The notes under the pieces are model-generated. The model saw only the letters and a list, made by a program, of their open reading frames with translations, did not search any database and had not been told where the DNA came from. This document shows, one piece after another, positions 18,090 through 27,197 of a stretch of 64,000 nt of DNA. Positions within the stretch are counted from its first letter, which is position 1; each line of letters starts with the position of its first letter. The DNA is from an uncultured Treponema sp. Its GTDB lineage: Bacteria > Spirochaetota > Spirochaetia > Treponematales > Treponemataceae. The position numbers and the translations under genes are program-made. The stretch covers positions 248,001-312,000 of the forward strand of contig CAMKEG010000001.1 of assembly GCA_946411505.1 (NCBI GenBank), read 5' to 3'.

Positions 18090-19493
18090 TTGAATAAAAA
18101 TACGAAGAGCCCGCTTTCAAACGCCGCCGCCTTCTTGCCGCTTTTTTTAGCGGCAAGTTTCGCCGTTTTTTTGCTGTCGCGCTCGGCGATGATAGACAGG
18201 GCGGCCAAGGAAGCCAAGCCTTTAAGCAAGGAAGAGAAGCTTGAATTTTACAAAAGGCTTGACGCGCTTTATCCCGAGCGGCTTGAGCTTTTGCGCCCCC
18301 TGCCCTACGAGGCTCCTGCCGCCGGCTTTGAGCTTAAGGCGGGCGCCGCCATTTTGGTCGACTATAACACGGGCTTTGTCCTCTTTCAAAAAAACGCCGG
18401 CAAAGTGATTCCGCCCGCCTCGATGACAAAACTTTTTTTGATGAGGTCGGTCTTGGAAAAAGTCCGGCGCGGCGAGGCAAGCCTTGGCCAAAATATTCCG
18501 CTTGGGCCGGAGTCGTGGGCTTGCAACGCTCCGCCGCAAAGCTCGCTTATGTTTTTGGGAAAGGGACAAATCGTAACGCTGGAAGAGCTTCTTTGCGGAA
18601 TAAACGTGGCTAGCGGAAACGACGCCGCGGCCGCCGTGGCCTACAGCCTTTTTGGCTCGATGGAAAATTTCATCGCGCAAGCCAACGACTTGGCAAAAGG
18701 CCTTGGCTTAAAAAACACCGTGATTGTGGAATCCACCGGCTATTCCGAAAACAACTTGACCACGCCGAGGGAGATGGCGGCCTTTTGCCGCGCCTACATA
18801 AGGGACTTTCCTGACGCGCTCCAAAAATTCCATTCGATAAAAAATTTCGTCTATCCAAAGGAGCGCAACTTGCCGCCCGAACAGCGGGGGCGGCCTAGCC
18901 AAGACTTTTCGCGCGGCATTCCCCAAGAAATTTGGACGCAATTTGAATTTGAAAACACCAACAAGCTGCTCGGCGTTTTGCCCGGCTGCGACGGAATAAA
19001 AACCGGCCACATAAACGAAAGCGGCTACAACTTGGCGCTTACCACAAAGCGCGGCGACGAGCGCTGGATTTCCGTAACCATGCTTGGACCTGGAAACAGT
19101 TTGCGCGAAGGCGACGAAGGCCGCTGCGCCGACGGAACGGCCTTGCACGAATGGGCGTACAAAAATTTCAGGAGCTTTGACGCAGCCGCCTTCGCGCCGA
19201 CGGAATTTGTCGTTCCCCTTTACGGCTCGGAAAAAATGGCCGTCCGTCTTGTGTTAAAGGAGGCCGCCGCGCTTCCGATTCCAAAGGCCGCCAACGCCGT
19301 CGTAAAGGCCGCCGCGCCAAAATATTTGTTTGGAAGCGTCCAAGAAGGAAAGCCCTACGGCTCGCTTTTGATTTGCGACGGAGAGCGCGTCTTGACTGAG
19401 ATTCCCCTTGTGGCGGCGGAAAGCTCGCGCGCGGCAAACCAATTTGTCCAACGCTCGGACGAAATCATTTTGCGATTGAAGGGCGCTCGTTAG
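18090..19493 (+). CDS. D-alanyl-D-alanine carboxypeptidase (PBP5/DacA type)
   Basis: 467 residues with one membrane segment (about 11-30). It carries all three active-site motifs of the S11 serine peptidases in the right order: SMTK (S111), SGN (S175) and KTG (K304), with PASMTKLFLM and GLKNTVIVESTGY typical of the family. It trims the terminal D-alanine from peptidoglycan pentapeptides in the periplasm. The start is TTG at 18090 with AAGGGG about 10 bases upstream. The C-terminal 110 residues resemble the beta-rich domain that follows the catalytic domain in PBP5. Cotranscription with the lipoprotein at 15573 is likely. Confidence 0.9.
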   Translation: MNKNTKSPLSNAAAFLPLFLAASFAVFLLSRSAMIDRAAKEAKPLSKEEKLEFYKRLDALYPERLELLRPLPYEAPAAGFELKAGAAILVDYNTGFVLFQKNAGKVIPPASMTKLFLMRSVLEKVRRGEASLGQNIPLGPESWACNAPPQSSLMFLGKGQIVTLEELLCGINVASGNDAAAAVAYSLFGSMENFIAQANDLAKGLGLKNTVIVESTGYSENNLTTPREMAAFCRAYIRDFPDALQKFHSIKNFVYPKERNLPPEQRGRPSQDFSRGIPQEIWTQFEFENTNKLLGVLPGCDGIKTGHINESGYNLALTTKRGDERWISVTMLGPGNSLREGDEGRCADGTALHEWAYKNFRSFDAAAFAPTEFVVPLYGSEKMAVRLVLKEAAALPIPKAANAVVKAAAPKYLFGSVQEGKPYGSLLICDGERVLTEIPLVAAESSRAANQFVQRSDEIILRLKGAR

Positions 19494-19521
19494 CGGAAAG
19501 CGGCCCAAGCCCAAGAAGCGG

Positions 19522-20286
19522 CTAGTCCAGGGAGAAGCTAAAAATTTTGTCCGAGAACAAATCCGGAAATTCCAGCGAGACGGCGGAAAAAAGCATTTGT
19601 CCGCAAGGCGCCGCGCCTTCCGTCCTGCAAGCGCGGTTGTAAAGCCTGTCGCCGCGCACAGGAAGTCCCAGCCAAGCCAAGTGGCAGCGCACTTGGTGCC
19701 TGTAGCCTTGCGCTATTTTGCATTCGGCGCGGACGGAGCCGCCTTCTAAAAATCGCGCCGCCACAATTTTTGTGGAATACATTTTTTTGCTTCCAAGTTT
19801 TTTAAGCGCGGCGGCGTTTGAGGATTGCAAAACAGGCCGGACTTCTTTTTTTCCCTTGCCGAACGGCCGAAAATACGAAGAAAGCTCAAGGCCGCTAAGC
19901 GCGGAAGCGGCGGCTTGGACTTGCTCGGCAAGCGGAGGAAAGCCTCCGAGGGCGGCGGCGTTGCCATCGTCAATGTCGCATTCCGCGCGGTAGCCTTTTA
20001 TAAACAGTCCGCGCTCTTGGGCGGCGATTATATGGTCGTAAAATTGCTGGCTTTGCGCGACAAGCAAAAGGCCGGCCGTGGCCGTGTCGATTCTGTGCAG
20101 CAAGCCGCCCTCAACTTGTTTTTTGCCGCAAACCTTCAGGACTTCCGGAAAAAGCCTGCCGCATTCCGTAAGCGCGCTTGCGTCGTTGGCGGCGAGCGGG
20201 GCGCTGGGAAGGCCTGAGGGCTTTGACAAAACGACAAAGGGCTCGGCGGCTGTGGGCTGATGGACAATCGTTATGCCGCCGCTCAT
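19522..20286 (-). CDS. RluA-family RNA pseudouridine synthase
   Basis: 254 residues. It has the catalytic motif GGLLHRIDTATAGLLLVA (aspartate in H-R-I-D), the substrate-proximal FVVLSKPSGLPSAP at the N-terminus and GYRHQVRCHLAWLGLPVRGD near the C-terminus, all in RluA-family order. There is no S4 domain, unlike the neighbour at 20283. The family isomerises specific uridines in rRNA or tRNA; the target cannot be told from sequence. The ATG overlaps the end of the previous synthase gene by four bases (ATGA) and is preceded by a G-rich ribosome binding site. Confidence 0.88.
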   Translation of the reverse strand: MSGGITIVHQPTAAEPFVVLSKPSGLPSAPLAANDASALTECGRLFPEVLKVCGKKQVEGGLLHRIDTATAGLLLVAQSQQFYDHIIAAQERGLFIKGYRAECDIDDGNAAALGGFPPLAEQVQAAASALSGLELSSYFRPFGKGKKEVRPVLQSSNAAALKKLGSKKMYSTKIVAARFLEGGSVRAECKIAQGYRHQVRCHLAWLGLPVRGDRLYNRACRTEGAAPCGQMLFSAVSLEFPDLFSDKIFSFSLD

Positions 20287-21374
20287 TGGCCGCCCCCTTT
20301 ATGGCCTTGCAAAGACTCTCCGCTTTTCGCGCGTTCCGCCTCCGAAACCTTAATTCCTTCGGAGCAATAAGCGCGGGGGTACTGGGCCTTTAGTTTTTTT
20401 ATGACCCGCTTGAAGCGCTCCGGAATCGCCGCCTTGAAAGCCGTTTTTTTTGTTTGGCCCGGAAGCTGTATTTCCAAAAGCCGCGAATGCAGCATGAGGT
20501 TTTCGTCGGGAAAATAATTGTCTTTTTTTGAATAAATCGCGTCGCCCAAAACCGGGCAGCCCAAGTATTTCATATGGACGCGGATTTGATGGGTGCGGCC
20601 GGTCTTTAGGCGGACACGGACAAGGGTGTAGTTTGAGTAAACGGCGACAACATGATAAAGGGTGACCGCCCTTTTTCCTGAAACAGGAAGGGCGACGGCG
20701 TCTTCGCCGAACTTTTCGAGCCGCCGATTTCCTTCAAGGTCGACGGCCTTGAAGCGCTTTCTGTCGGCGGGATCGCGCGTTATGTAAGTGTCAACGACGC
20801 CGTCCCTTTTGGGCGGACAGCCTCGGACAATCAAAACATATTCTTTTTTTAGGCGGCGGCCTTGAAATTGATTTTGAAGCCATTCTTCGCTTTCGCGATT
20901 TTTTGCCGTGATGATTATTCCGCTTGTGTCCTTGTCCAGACGGTGGACGATTCCGGGACGGCGGCGGGCCAGCATTTGAGAAGTCTCGCCTTCCTTTATT
21001 TGCTCCAAGGCATCCCGCCCCCAGTGATGCAAGAGCGCGTTGACCAATGTGCCCGACCAGTTTCCGGCGGCCGGATGTGTGACCATTCCTTGCTCTTTGT
21101 TAACGACAGCGACATTTTGGTCCTCATAAATTATTTTTAGAGGAATGTCTTCCGGCATAATCGAGTCGGGAACGTTGTCTTCCCATTGAATGTCGATTTG
21201 GTCCCCGGCGCGCACTTTGCTTGAAAGCTTTGCCTTTTGGGAGTTGATTAAAATTTCGTGGACGCCGCTCTTTAACTTCGAGCGGTTGAAGCCGTTGGGC
21301 AATGACGAAATGTACTTGTCCAGCCTCTCCGTTCCCAAAAAGCTGTCCGGAACTTTTGAGCTAAAAAACGGCAC
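20283..21374 (-). CDS. RluD-type 23S rRNA pseudouridine synthase with S4 domain
   Basis: An N-terminal S4 RNA-binding domain (GTERLDKYISSLPNGFNRSK) precedes the catalytic domain with PGIVHRLDKDTSGIIITAKN, IIYEDQNVAVVNKEQGMVTH and GRTHQIRVHMKYLGCPVLGD. This is the RluC/RluD architecture. The start is uncertain: the frame is open to 21446, which would overlap the upstream gene by 86 bases. GTG at 21374 is chosen because it overlaps by only 14 bases and follows a GGAA-rich stretch; TTG codons at 21389 and 21416 are alternatives. The tail is hydrophilic and variable. Confidence 0.88.
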   Translation of the reverse strand: MPFFSSKVPDSFLGTERLDKYISSLPNGFNRSKLKSGVHEILINSQKAKLSSKVRAGDQIDIQWEDNVPDSIMPEDIPLKIIYEDQNVAVVNKEQGMVTHPAAGNWSGTLVNALLHHWGRDALEQIKEGETSQMLARRRPGIVHRLDKDTSGIIITAKNRESEEWLQNQFQGRRLKKEYVLIVRGCPPKRDGVVDTYITRDPADRKRFKAVDLEGNRRLEKFGEDAVALPVSGKRAVTLYHVVAVYSNYTLVRVRLKTGRTHQIRVHMKYLGCPVLGDAIYSKKDNYFPDENLMLHSRLLEIQLPGQTKKTAFKAAIPERFKRVIKKLKAQYPRAYCSEGIKVSEAERAKSGESLQGHKGGGQ

Positions 21375-21873
21375 TTTCCAAATTCCCAAAAAGATATTCT
21401 TTTTTAGAGCCTTCAAAAATGAACATTCTGTCTTCCGTGGAGTCAACCGGCATGACGGTTATGTTTTTAAGCTGCTCTGCGTTTCTTTTTTTCTTTGCCT
21501 TTTCGCGCTTGACGATGTTAACGATTAAGTCCGTCACGCCGATTCCCACGCTGATGGCCGCGGAAGTGATGACGATTCCCTTGATTTCATCCAATGAATA
21601 TCCTTCGCCGCTTGACGTGAAGGGGTTTCTAAAATAGGCGCCGTTCCAATTATGCGAGGCGAACATCGCCATGGAATACGTGAATGAAACCATCAATGTC
21701 GTGAAAGGCCATGAGCCGAGCGTTATGATTTCCCCACGCCTCATGTCCTTGACCCATTGCGGTATTGATTTTTGGTCGTATGGCTCCGCGTCGGAAATCG
21801 TCAAGTCGTCGGCAAAGGATGAAAAAGAAAGCGTCGTCAACAAAATAAAAAAAAGCGCAAAAAACTTTTTCAT
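21361..21873 (-). CDS. small exported or membrane protein, unknown family
   Basis: 170 residues: signal peptide (residues 1-21, ending SFSSFADD), a WVKDMRRGEIITLGSWPFTT segment, two hydrophobic stretches (about 56-75 and 109-130), then a strongly basic KREKAKKKR patch and an acidic tail. It could be an inner-membrane protein with periplasmic N-terminus. No family recognised. Its ATG overlaps the yggS stop (AAATGA) and it overlaps the downstream rluD-type gene, so it belongs to the same transcript. Confidence 0.65.
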   Translation of the reverse strand: MKKFFALFFILLTTLSFSSFADDLTISDAEPYDQKSIPQWVKDMRRGEIITLGSWPFTTLMVSFTYSMAMFASHNWNGAYFRNPFTSSGEGYSLDEIKGIVITSAAISVGIGVTDLIVNIVKREKAKKKRNAEQLKNITVMPVDSTEDRMFIFEGSKKEYLFGNLESAVF

Positions 21874-22559
21874 TTGCCCCCGCCCTTGGAATAATCCCTC
21901 GGGCCAAAAATCGCGGTTCCAATTCTTACCATTGTGGAGCCTTCTTGGACGGCAATTTCCCAGTCGCCTGACATTCCCATGGAAAGCTCCGACAAGTCAA
22001 ATTGCGGAAAGGCCTTGGAGCATTCTTCCTGCAGCGCCTTCAATTTTTTGAACGAGGCGCGAATCAAGTCCTTGTCTTCCGTAAACGGCGCCATTGTCAT
22101 AAAGCCCTTTGGCTGTATATGCGGATAGCCTCCGTCCGAAATTTTCTTTAGCGCCTCAAAAAGCGGCGCCTTGTCGGCAAAGCCGGACTTGGACTCTTCG
22201 CCTGTGTGGTATTCAAACAGGACTTGAATTTTTTTGTCTATTTTGGCGGCCTGCTTTTCAATCTCGTCAAGCAGCTCCAAGCGGTCAACGGAATCAATCG
22301 CGTCGGCCACTCTGACGGCCTCCTTGACCTTGTTGCGCTGAAGCTGGCCGATGATTCTAAGCCTTGCGTCGGGATAACTTTTTCTAACTTCGTCAAATTT
22401 CGCGGCCGCCTCTTGAACGCGGTTTTCGCCAAAAACAGTCTGTCCCGCCTCAATAGCCTCAATCACTTCCTGCGCGCCGTGAAATTTGCTTACGGCGACA
22501 AGGCCGACATTTTTAGGCAGTTTTTCCTTTATTTTTATTAAATTTTCTTTTATTGACAT
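21870..22559 (-). CDS. YggS/PROSC-family PLP homeostasis protein
   Basis: 229 residues. The PLP lysine is in LVAVSKFHGAQEV near residue 25, followed by FGENRVQEAAAKF, RIIGQLQRNKVKEA (normally WHFIGHLQxNK) and the phosphate-binding ending LSMGMSGDWEIAVQEGSTMVRIGTAIFG. Fold and order match the alanine-racemase-like YggS family, which buffers pyridoxal phosphate in the cytoplasm. There is no ribosome binding site; the -10 box ends seven bases before the ATG, and its promoter lies in the last codons of rsmA. Confidence 0.92.
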   Translation of the reverse strand: MSIKENLIKIKEKLPKNVGLVAVSKFHGAQEVIEAIEAGQTVFGENRVQEAAAKFDEVRKSYPDARLRIIGQLQRNKVKEAVRVADAIDSVDRLELLDEIEKQAAKIDKKIQVLFEYHTGEESKSGFADKAPLFEALKKISDGGYPHIQPKGFMTMAPFTEDKDLIRASFKKLKALQEECSKAFPQFDLSELSMGMSGDWEIAVQEGSTMVRIGTAIFGPRDYSKGGGK

Positions 22560-22562
22560 ATT

Positions 22563-23447
22563 TTACATTATAAAAGAATTGATTGCGTCTGACAAGACCA
22601 ACATTTGCCTCACATTCAGCGCTTCGGCGCGGACGTTGGCCTCGATTCCGGCTTTTTTTAAAAGTTCGTCGGCGCCGTCTTTGCCGAATGCCTCGCCTAG
22701 AGACGGCAAAAACTTTTGCAAGTTGTTCTTGACGGTTTTTCTGCGGCTGGAAAAAAGCGCCCTTTGCATTTTTACAAAGAGGCTTGGATTTTGGCAGCCA
22801 GGGAAATTTTCTTTTTTGCTGAACAAGACGGCGCGCGACTCAACGTTTGGGCGCGGCCAAAAGTTTGCCCTGCCCAAGTCGCAAATTGTCTTTACGTCGT
22901 AAGCCCATTGGCACAAAACCGAAAAACTTGAATAGTCCTCGCTTGCCTCTTTGGCGGCCATCCTTTGCGCGACTTCCTTTTGGACGGTGAAGGCGCATTT
23001 TTCAAAGCGGACGCCGCTCTCAATCGTGTCGGCAATCAGCGCGGCGGCGATGTTGTAGGGCAAATTTCCAAAAAAATATTTTGGCCCGCCATTCTCCTTG
23101 TAACAATCTTTCCAAGTCTTAAGGACGTCGCCTTGCTTCAACGAAAAATTTCCGTCCGCCGCCGCTTCCGCAAAAAATTCCTGCAGGCAGGATGAAAAGC
23201 CTCTGTCAATTTCAAAAACCGTGACGTCGGCGCCTAGGTCAAGCAATTCCTTTGTCATCGAGCCAAGTCCCGGCCCGACTTCCCAAACCTTGTCGCCCTT
23301 CTCTATTTTTAGCGCGGCGGCGATTTTTTTTCTTGCGTCTTGATTTATCAAAAAATTTTGTCCAAACTTTTTTTGCATCGCCATTCCGTTCTCTTCGAGA
23401 AAAGCGTTCAACAGGGCCGGGGAATTGTAGTCAGGAATCTGTCGCAT
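22563..23447 (-). CDS. rsmA: 16S rRNA (adenine1518-N6/1519-N6)-dimethyltransferase
   Basis: 294 residues. KKFGQNFLINQDARKKI, the SAM-binding VWEVGPGLGSMTKELL and the catalytic FFGNLPYNIAAALI (N-L-P-Y) identify the KsgA/RsmA family, which dimethylates two adjacent adenines near the 3' end of 16S rRNA during small-subunit assembly. An open frame upstream reaches 23633 inside the previous gene; the ATG at 23447 fits the family's N-terminus and sits directly behind a promoter with no ribosome binding site. Genes on both sides are on the same strand. Confidence 0.93.
   Translation of the reverse strand: MRQIPDYNSPALLNAFLEENGMAMQKKFGQNFLINQDARKKIAAALKIEKGDKVWEVGPGLGSMTKELLDLGADVTVFEIDRGFSSCLQEFFAEAAADGNFSLKQGDVLKTWKDCYKENGGPKYFFGNLPYNIAAALIADTIESGVRFEKCAFTVQKEVAQRMAAKEASEDYSSFSVLCQWAYDVKTICDLGRANFWPRPNVESRAVLFSKKENFPGCQNPSLFVKMQRALFSSRRKTVKNNLQKFLPSLGEAFGKDGADELLKKAGIEANVRAEALNVRQMLVLSDAINSFIM
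22567..22595 (-). promoter_or_regulatory. yggS promoter inside the rsmA 3' end, leaderless geometry
   Basis: Minus strand TTGTCA (22595-22590), 17 bp, perfect TATAAT (22572-22567), seven bases, ATG (22559). Most of it overlaps the final codons of rsmA. Confidence 0.65.
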
Positions 23448-23454
23448 AAAAAAA

Positions 23455-23483
23455 ATTATAGCGCTTCTCAAAGCTTTACGCAA
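23455..23483 (-). promoter_or_regulatory. rsmA promoter, leaderless geometry
   Basis: Minus strand TTGCGT (23483-23478), 17 bp, TATAAT (23460-23455), a spacer of seven T, then ATG (23447). The -35 lies in the last codons of the upstream ComEC-like gene. Confidence 0.6.
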
Positions 23484-24742
23484 GGAAGGCCGGCAAAAAA
23501 GAAAACCGCGCGGCTGATTAAATTGTAAAAAAAGGCCAATAAAGTTCCGCAAAGCGGCGCCATAAAGGGAAAAACAAGGGAAACGGCCACAAAGGCAAAA
23601 CCCGCGTAAACAAAAAGAGTCATCGCGGGACAAAGCGCCGCGCTCGACAAAATTCCGCCCGGCGCGAAAAGGCCAAAATATTTTAGGCTTAGCGGAAGCG
23701 TCAACGCCTGGGCGCCGGCCGACGAGCCCAAGGCCAAGCCCGCCGAGCTAGGCAAAAAGGCCGTAAAAAATTTGCCGCTTATTCCGTTGAACAAAAGGAT
23801 GCCGAACAAGGCTCCATACGACAACTGAAATGAAATTTCAAAGGCGTCCTTAGGAAAAAGTGAAACGTGAATTATAAAAGCGAGGGCCAGGACGTTCAAC
23901 GAGCTTTTTGCCTTGACTTTGAACAAGGAAGACGCGAAGGCAATCGTCGAGCACAAAAGCGCCCTGAAAAGCGAGGGCGACTTTCCGGCGAACCAGACAA
24001 AAAATATTATCGCGAAAAGTTCAAGAAAGCGCGCGGCCCTCTTTCCAAAAGATTTTTTTCCAAGCGCCAAGGCAAGGCCTCCGATAAGGGAAAGGTGCAT
24101 TCCGCTCAAGGCCAAGACGTGGCTCAAGCCCGCAAGCCTAAAAGCGTCCGCCGCCTTTGGATTTAAAAAAGCGCGGGAGCCGGAAAGGAGCGCAAGCAAA
24201 AGGCCTCCCGCGTCGCCCCACGCGAACATAAGGCGGGCAAAATGCAGGCGGCACAAGGCCCTTATTTTTTGAAGGCGGCCAAGCAATGTCTTGTCAAAGG
24301 AGCAGGCGCTTATTTCCTTGCACTCAAAGGTGGGGCCGCCTTTAGACGAAAATTTAGCGGGCTTGGCCTCAAGGAAAATGCAGGCGCCTTGGTCCAGCAA
24401 AAGGTCGACTTTCTTTCCCCGCCAGGCAGTGTAAAGCTTTCCGGGCTGATAAATCTGGCAGAGCGCGGCCGGCACAAAAAAGTCCGCCTCCCCTTTTGCG
24501 GCGGCCACAAGGCCGTTTTTGCCTTCCGTCCTTTGAAGGCGCAATTTTATTTTGAAAAATTTGGAGCCTGGGGAAAAGGAAGGATTTCCTGCGACCGTTC
24601 CCTCAAAGAAAAGGGCGTCTTCGGCAGGAACCAAGGACTCATAGGAAGAGGCTTTTTGAACGTCCAAAAAACCTCCGTACAAGAAGCCCGCCAAAAGCAG
24701 CGCGGGCAAAAGGAGAAAATTGTTTCTAAGGCTATCTACCAT
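23468..24742 (-). CDS. ComEC/Rec2-like competence channel protein (channel domain only)
   Basis: 424 residues with many hydrophobic segments. The competence-domain signature AGLSHVLALSGMHLSLIGGL is clear, followed by the helical bundle. ComEC carries DNA across the inner membrane during transformation. The C-terminal metallo-beta-lactamase domain of full-length ComEC (usually 700-800 residues in total) is absent, and the N-terminal OB-like region is short, so this is either a minimal spirochaetal form or a protein with another role. The ATG overlaps the upstream gene's stop by seven bases. Confidence 0.75.
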   Translation of the reverse strand: MVDSLRNNFLLLPALLLAGFLYGGFLDVQKASSYESLVPAEDALFFEGTVAGNPSFSPGSKFFKIKLRLQRTEGKNGLVAAAKGEADFFVPAALCQIYQPGKLYTAWRGKKVDLLLDQGACIFLEAKPAKFSSKGGPTFECKEISACSFDKTLLGRLQKIRALCRLHFARLMFAWGDAGGLLLALLSGSRAFLNPKAADAFRLAGLSHVLALSGMHLSLIGGLALALGKKSFGKRAARFLELFAIIFFVWFAGKSPSLFRALLCSTIAFASSLFKVKAKSSLNVLALAFIIHVSLFPKDAFEISFQLSYGALFGILLFNGISGKFFTAFLPSSAGLALGSSAGAQALTLPLSLKYFGLFAPGGILSSAALCPAMTLFVYAGFAFVAVSLVFPFMAPLCGTLLAFFYNLISRAVFFFAGLPCVKL

Positions 24743-25902
24743 TTTAGTCTCGTAAGAGCGTTACGAGCCGCAACGGCGACCTCCTCCGGATAATCTTTTA
24801 CATAAGTAACATAAAGCAAACAGTCAAACGAGGATTTGTCGCCTAAATTGGCCAACGCGTTTATTACGGCAAGGACTACCGCCTTGTCGGGAGCGTTCCC
24901 CGATTCCTGAGCCTTGTTCATTTGGTCCAAATATTCCGTGAAAGGCGACACGGCCGCCCGCGAAGCCAAAACCTCGACGCAAGAAATGGCGCTTGTCCAT
25001 TGTTCCGCGGTCAAAAATTTGCCGTTGTAGGCGATTTTTGCCACGTTAAAATAGTCTTTAGCCAAGTCTGACGCCCTGGTCCACTTGTTGTCGGCCAACA
25101 CTTTCACGGTCTCCAATTGGAAGCCCGCAAGGTCTTGGGAATTGGAAGAAGTTCCTGACAATATCATAGACCTGTTAAGCGCTTTTTCAGCGATTTCTGA
25201 CCTTAAAGCGGGTGAAATTTTGTCATTTTTTATGAAAATTTTAGATAGTAGTTTTAATTCAACTAACTCAGCCTTGTCGACGACGTCGAAGATTTCGTTT
25301 AAGGACTTGTCGGCGATTTTTGTCAACGCCTCGTAGACCAAGGGATGCAAGTCGGTCCAAATGTTTTGTTGTATGATTGAATGCAAGACGCCGAATGACG
25401 AGCCGTTTCCAATCACGCCCAAGGCCGCGACGGATTTTTTAACGGTGTCGTCGGAGGAGCTTGCGGCGGCGATTTTTTGCGTCAAGTAGCCGTTGACAAA
25501 GGCAGTCCAATCGCTAAAGGCTTTTTGTTCGTAAAAGGCGGAAATTTTTTCAAGAACGCTGACCCTTACGTTTGTGTCGTCAAAGGCGTAGAAAACGTCC
25601 GAAAAATCCTGCAAGACCTGCTTGGGATTCTTTTTGTATTCTTCCGCGGGGTATGAAAGGATTCCCGCCACGGCAAGGCCAGCCAAATCCCGGTCGTCCT
25701 TGAGCAAGGGCGCGTTTTCAACGACAAAGTCGACGGCCTTTTTTGCCAAGGCGCCTTCCCCCGAACTTTTTACGGCCGCAATTTTGTCGGAGACGTTTCC
25801 CTTGACGAATTTTATCTGCGCTTGCGACGGCGCCGCGCTTTCCTGAGCGAACAAAAGGCAAAGGCTTGCGGACAAGAGCGCGCCCAAAAGCATCTTTTTC
25901 AT
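24736..25902 (-). CDS. exported HEAT-repeat-like protein
   Basis: 388 residues. The ATG at 25902 has AGGAGGA upstream and begins a signal peptide (MKKMLLGALLSASLCLLFAQ); the frame is open to 26109 but that part overlaps the PilZ gene. The mature part is helical with repeated units such as DRDLAGLAVAGILSYPAEE, VKKSVAALGVIGNGSSFGVL and VAVAARNALTRLKW, the style of HEAT/ARM repeats. Role unknown; probably periplasmic scaffold. It follows the PilZ gene by 31 bases. Confidence 0.7.
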   Translation of the reverse strand: MKKMLLGALLSASLCLLFAQESAAPSQAQIKFVKGNVSDKIAAVKSSGEGALAKKAVDFVVENAPLLKDDRDLAGLAVAGILSYPAEEYKKNPKQVLQDFSDVFYAFDDTNVRVSVLEKISAFYEQKAFSDWTAFVNGYLTQKIAAASSSDDTVKKSVAALGVIGNGSSFGVLHSIIQQNIWTDLHPLVYEALTKIADKSLNEIFDVVDKAELVELKLLSKIFIKNDKISPALRSEIAEKALNRSMILSGTSSNSQDLAGFQLETVKVLADNKWTRASDLAKDYFNVAKIAYNGKFLTAEQWTSAISCVEVLASRAAVSPFTEYLDQMNKAQESGNAPDKAVVLAVINALANLGDKSSFDCLLYVTYVKDYPEEVAVAARNALTRLKW

Positions 25903-25933
25903 TGTTGTCCTCCTGCTGTTTTGACTGTCATAT

Positions 25934-27127
25934 TCAATCTTCCTTTTTGTCGGAATTTTCGGAAGCGTCCTCGCCTTCAAGAAATTCAGGATCAATGACC
26001 GTCGGAATCTCGACTGTGTACGGTTCCTCGGCGGCCGCCTCCTTAGCCGGAAGAGGCTCTTCCTTTTTTTTGTCCTCCGCCTTGCTGTCGGCCTTTTCTT
26101 CGTCCTCAAGCTGGGTCAAGGCGACCTCGGCGTTCTTTTGGTCTTCCGGCAGAACCTTGTACACAAAGGACAAAATTATGTTTCGCATGGAAGGCTCGAT
26201 GTGAATGCACTCAACGTGCAGGCGGCTTTGGTTGTTGGCTTGGTTGAATTCGACGGAGCGAACCAAGCAATACATTAAAATCAACATGTTCTCAAGCTCA
26301 AACTGCAACTTGATTTGAATGTTGTTGACGCCCTTTCCGCCGATGCGAATCATGGCGCCGTCGGAGCTTATGTCCTCCAAAATGCATTTAAAGCCAGGCG
26401 CCGTCTCAACTTGCGAATAGTCGGAAACCATTTCCTTAATTATGTACAAGTGGGCCGGAATGTGGCATTCTGTGCGGATGGACTTTCTTTTTTGCGCGCG
26501 GAAAAGATTTTCGGAATGGGACAAGTACAAAACGTTTTGTCCCCAGAAAACGCCGTAGGCCAAAACCTTGGAGTCAAAGACATAACCGGCGTCGCCCTTT
26601 CTCCAAAGGTAAACGCTGACGCTTTTGTCCTTCCAATCTTCCGGCGGAATTTTTATCCTTCCGTCTTGAATCGGCATCGTAATCACAAGGTCCCTGGAAT
26701 TGTTCAAAATTTTTGACGCAAAGATTCCGCTGCCTTTAAGAACCAACCTTAATTTTTGTCCGTTGGAAAGGGCGCGGCTTGACTCAAGGCCCCGCTTGTT
26801 TTCCGAGGCCAGCTCGATTTTTGTCCGGAACTTGTAAAGCTTGGCCAAAAAGTTCTGAACTTCCGGAGCGCCCTCCGTTCCGTCGCGCCTTGAGCTTTCG
26901 ATTAAATTTGTTATGCAGCGGCTCAATGAATTTGTAGAGACAAAAAGAGCTTCCGGCTCTTCCAAGTCTACAACCTTTGCAAGCTTCCATAAAATCGCAA
27001 TTTCGCTCAGGTTGAATTTTTGGTCAAGCCCGGCGGCGTAAAAATTTATTTTTGGCGAGAACACTTTTAAAAGCCAAACCGCCAAGAGCAAGACTAAAAG
27101 TCCCGCAGCAACAATCAGTATAGTCAA
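25934..27127 (-). CDS. membrane-anchored PilZ-domain protein (c-di-GMP receptor candidate)
   Basis: 397 residues, TTG start at 27127 with GAGG five bases upstream; a TATAAT (27147-27142) lies just before. One membrane helix (residues 2-24), a helical region, a beta-rich YcgR-like segment, then a PilZ domain with the c-di-GMP motifs R-K-S-I-R (RxxxR) and DISSDGAMIRIGG (D/NxSxxG). The C-terminal 80 residues are acidic and disordered. The family couples c-di-GMP level to motility or surface functions; the partner here is unknown. Cotranscribed with the HEAT-repeat gene downstream. Confidence 0.8.
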   Translation of the reverse strand: MTILIVAAGLLVLLLAVWLLKVFSPKINFYAAGLDQKFNLSEIAILWKLAKVVDLEEPEALFVSTNSLSRCITNLIESSRRDGTEGAPEVQNFLAKLYKFRTKIELASENKRGLESSRALSNGQKLRLVLKGSGIFASKILNNSRDLVITMPIQDGRIKIPPEDWKDKSVSVYLWRKGDAGYVFDSKVLAYGVFWGQNVLYLSHSENLFRAQKRKSIRTECHIPAHLYIIKEMVSDYSQVETAPGFKCILEDISSDGAMIRIGGKGVNNIQIKLQFELENMLILMYCLVRSVEFNQANNQSRLHVECIHIEPSMRNIILSFVYKVLPEDQKNAEVALTQLEDEEKADSKAEDKKKEEPLPAKEAAAEEPYTVEIPTVIDPEFLEGEDASENSDKKED

Positions 27128-27197
27128 AATCGCCTCAAAACATTATAATAATATTATCGTATAAAAAAAAACTTTTTATGCGCTCAAGTTACATTAT

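Noticed and set aside
23448..23633. Longer rsmA product starting inside the ComEC-like gene
   Set aside because: The added residues overlap a convincing coding region and are not part of the RsmA family; the ATG at 23447 fits both family and promoter.
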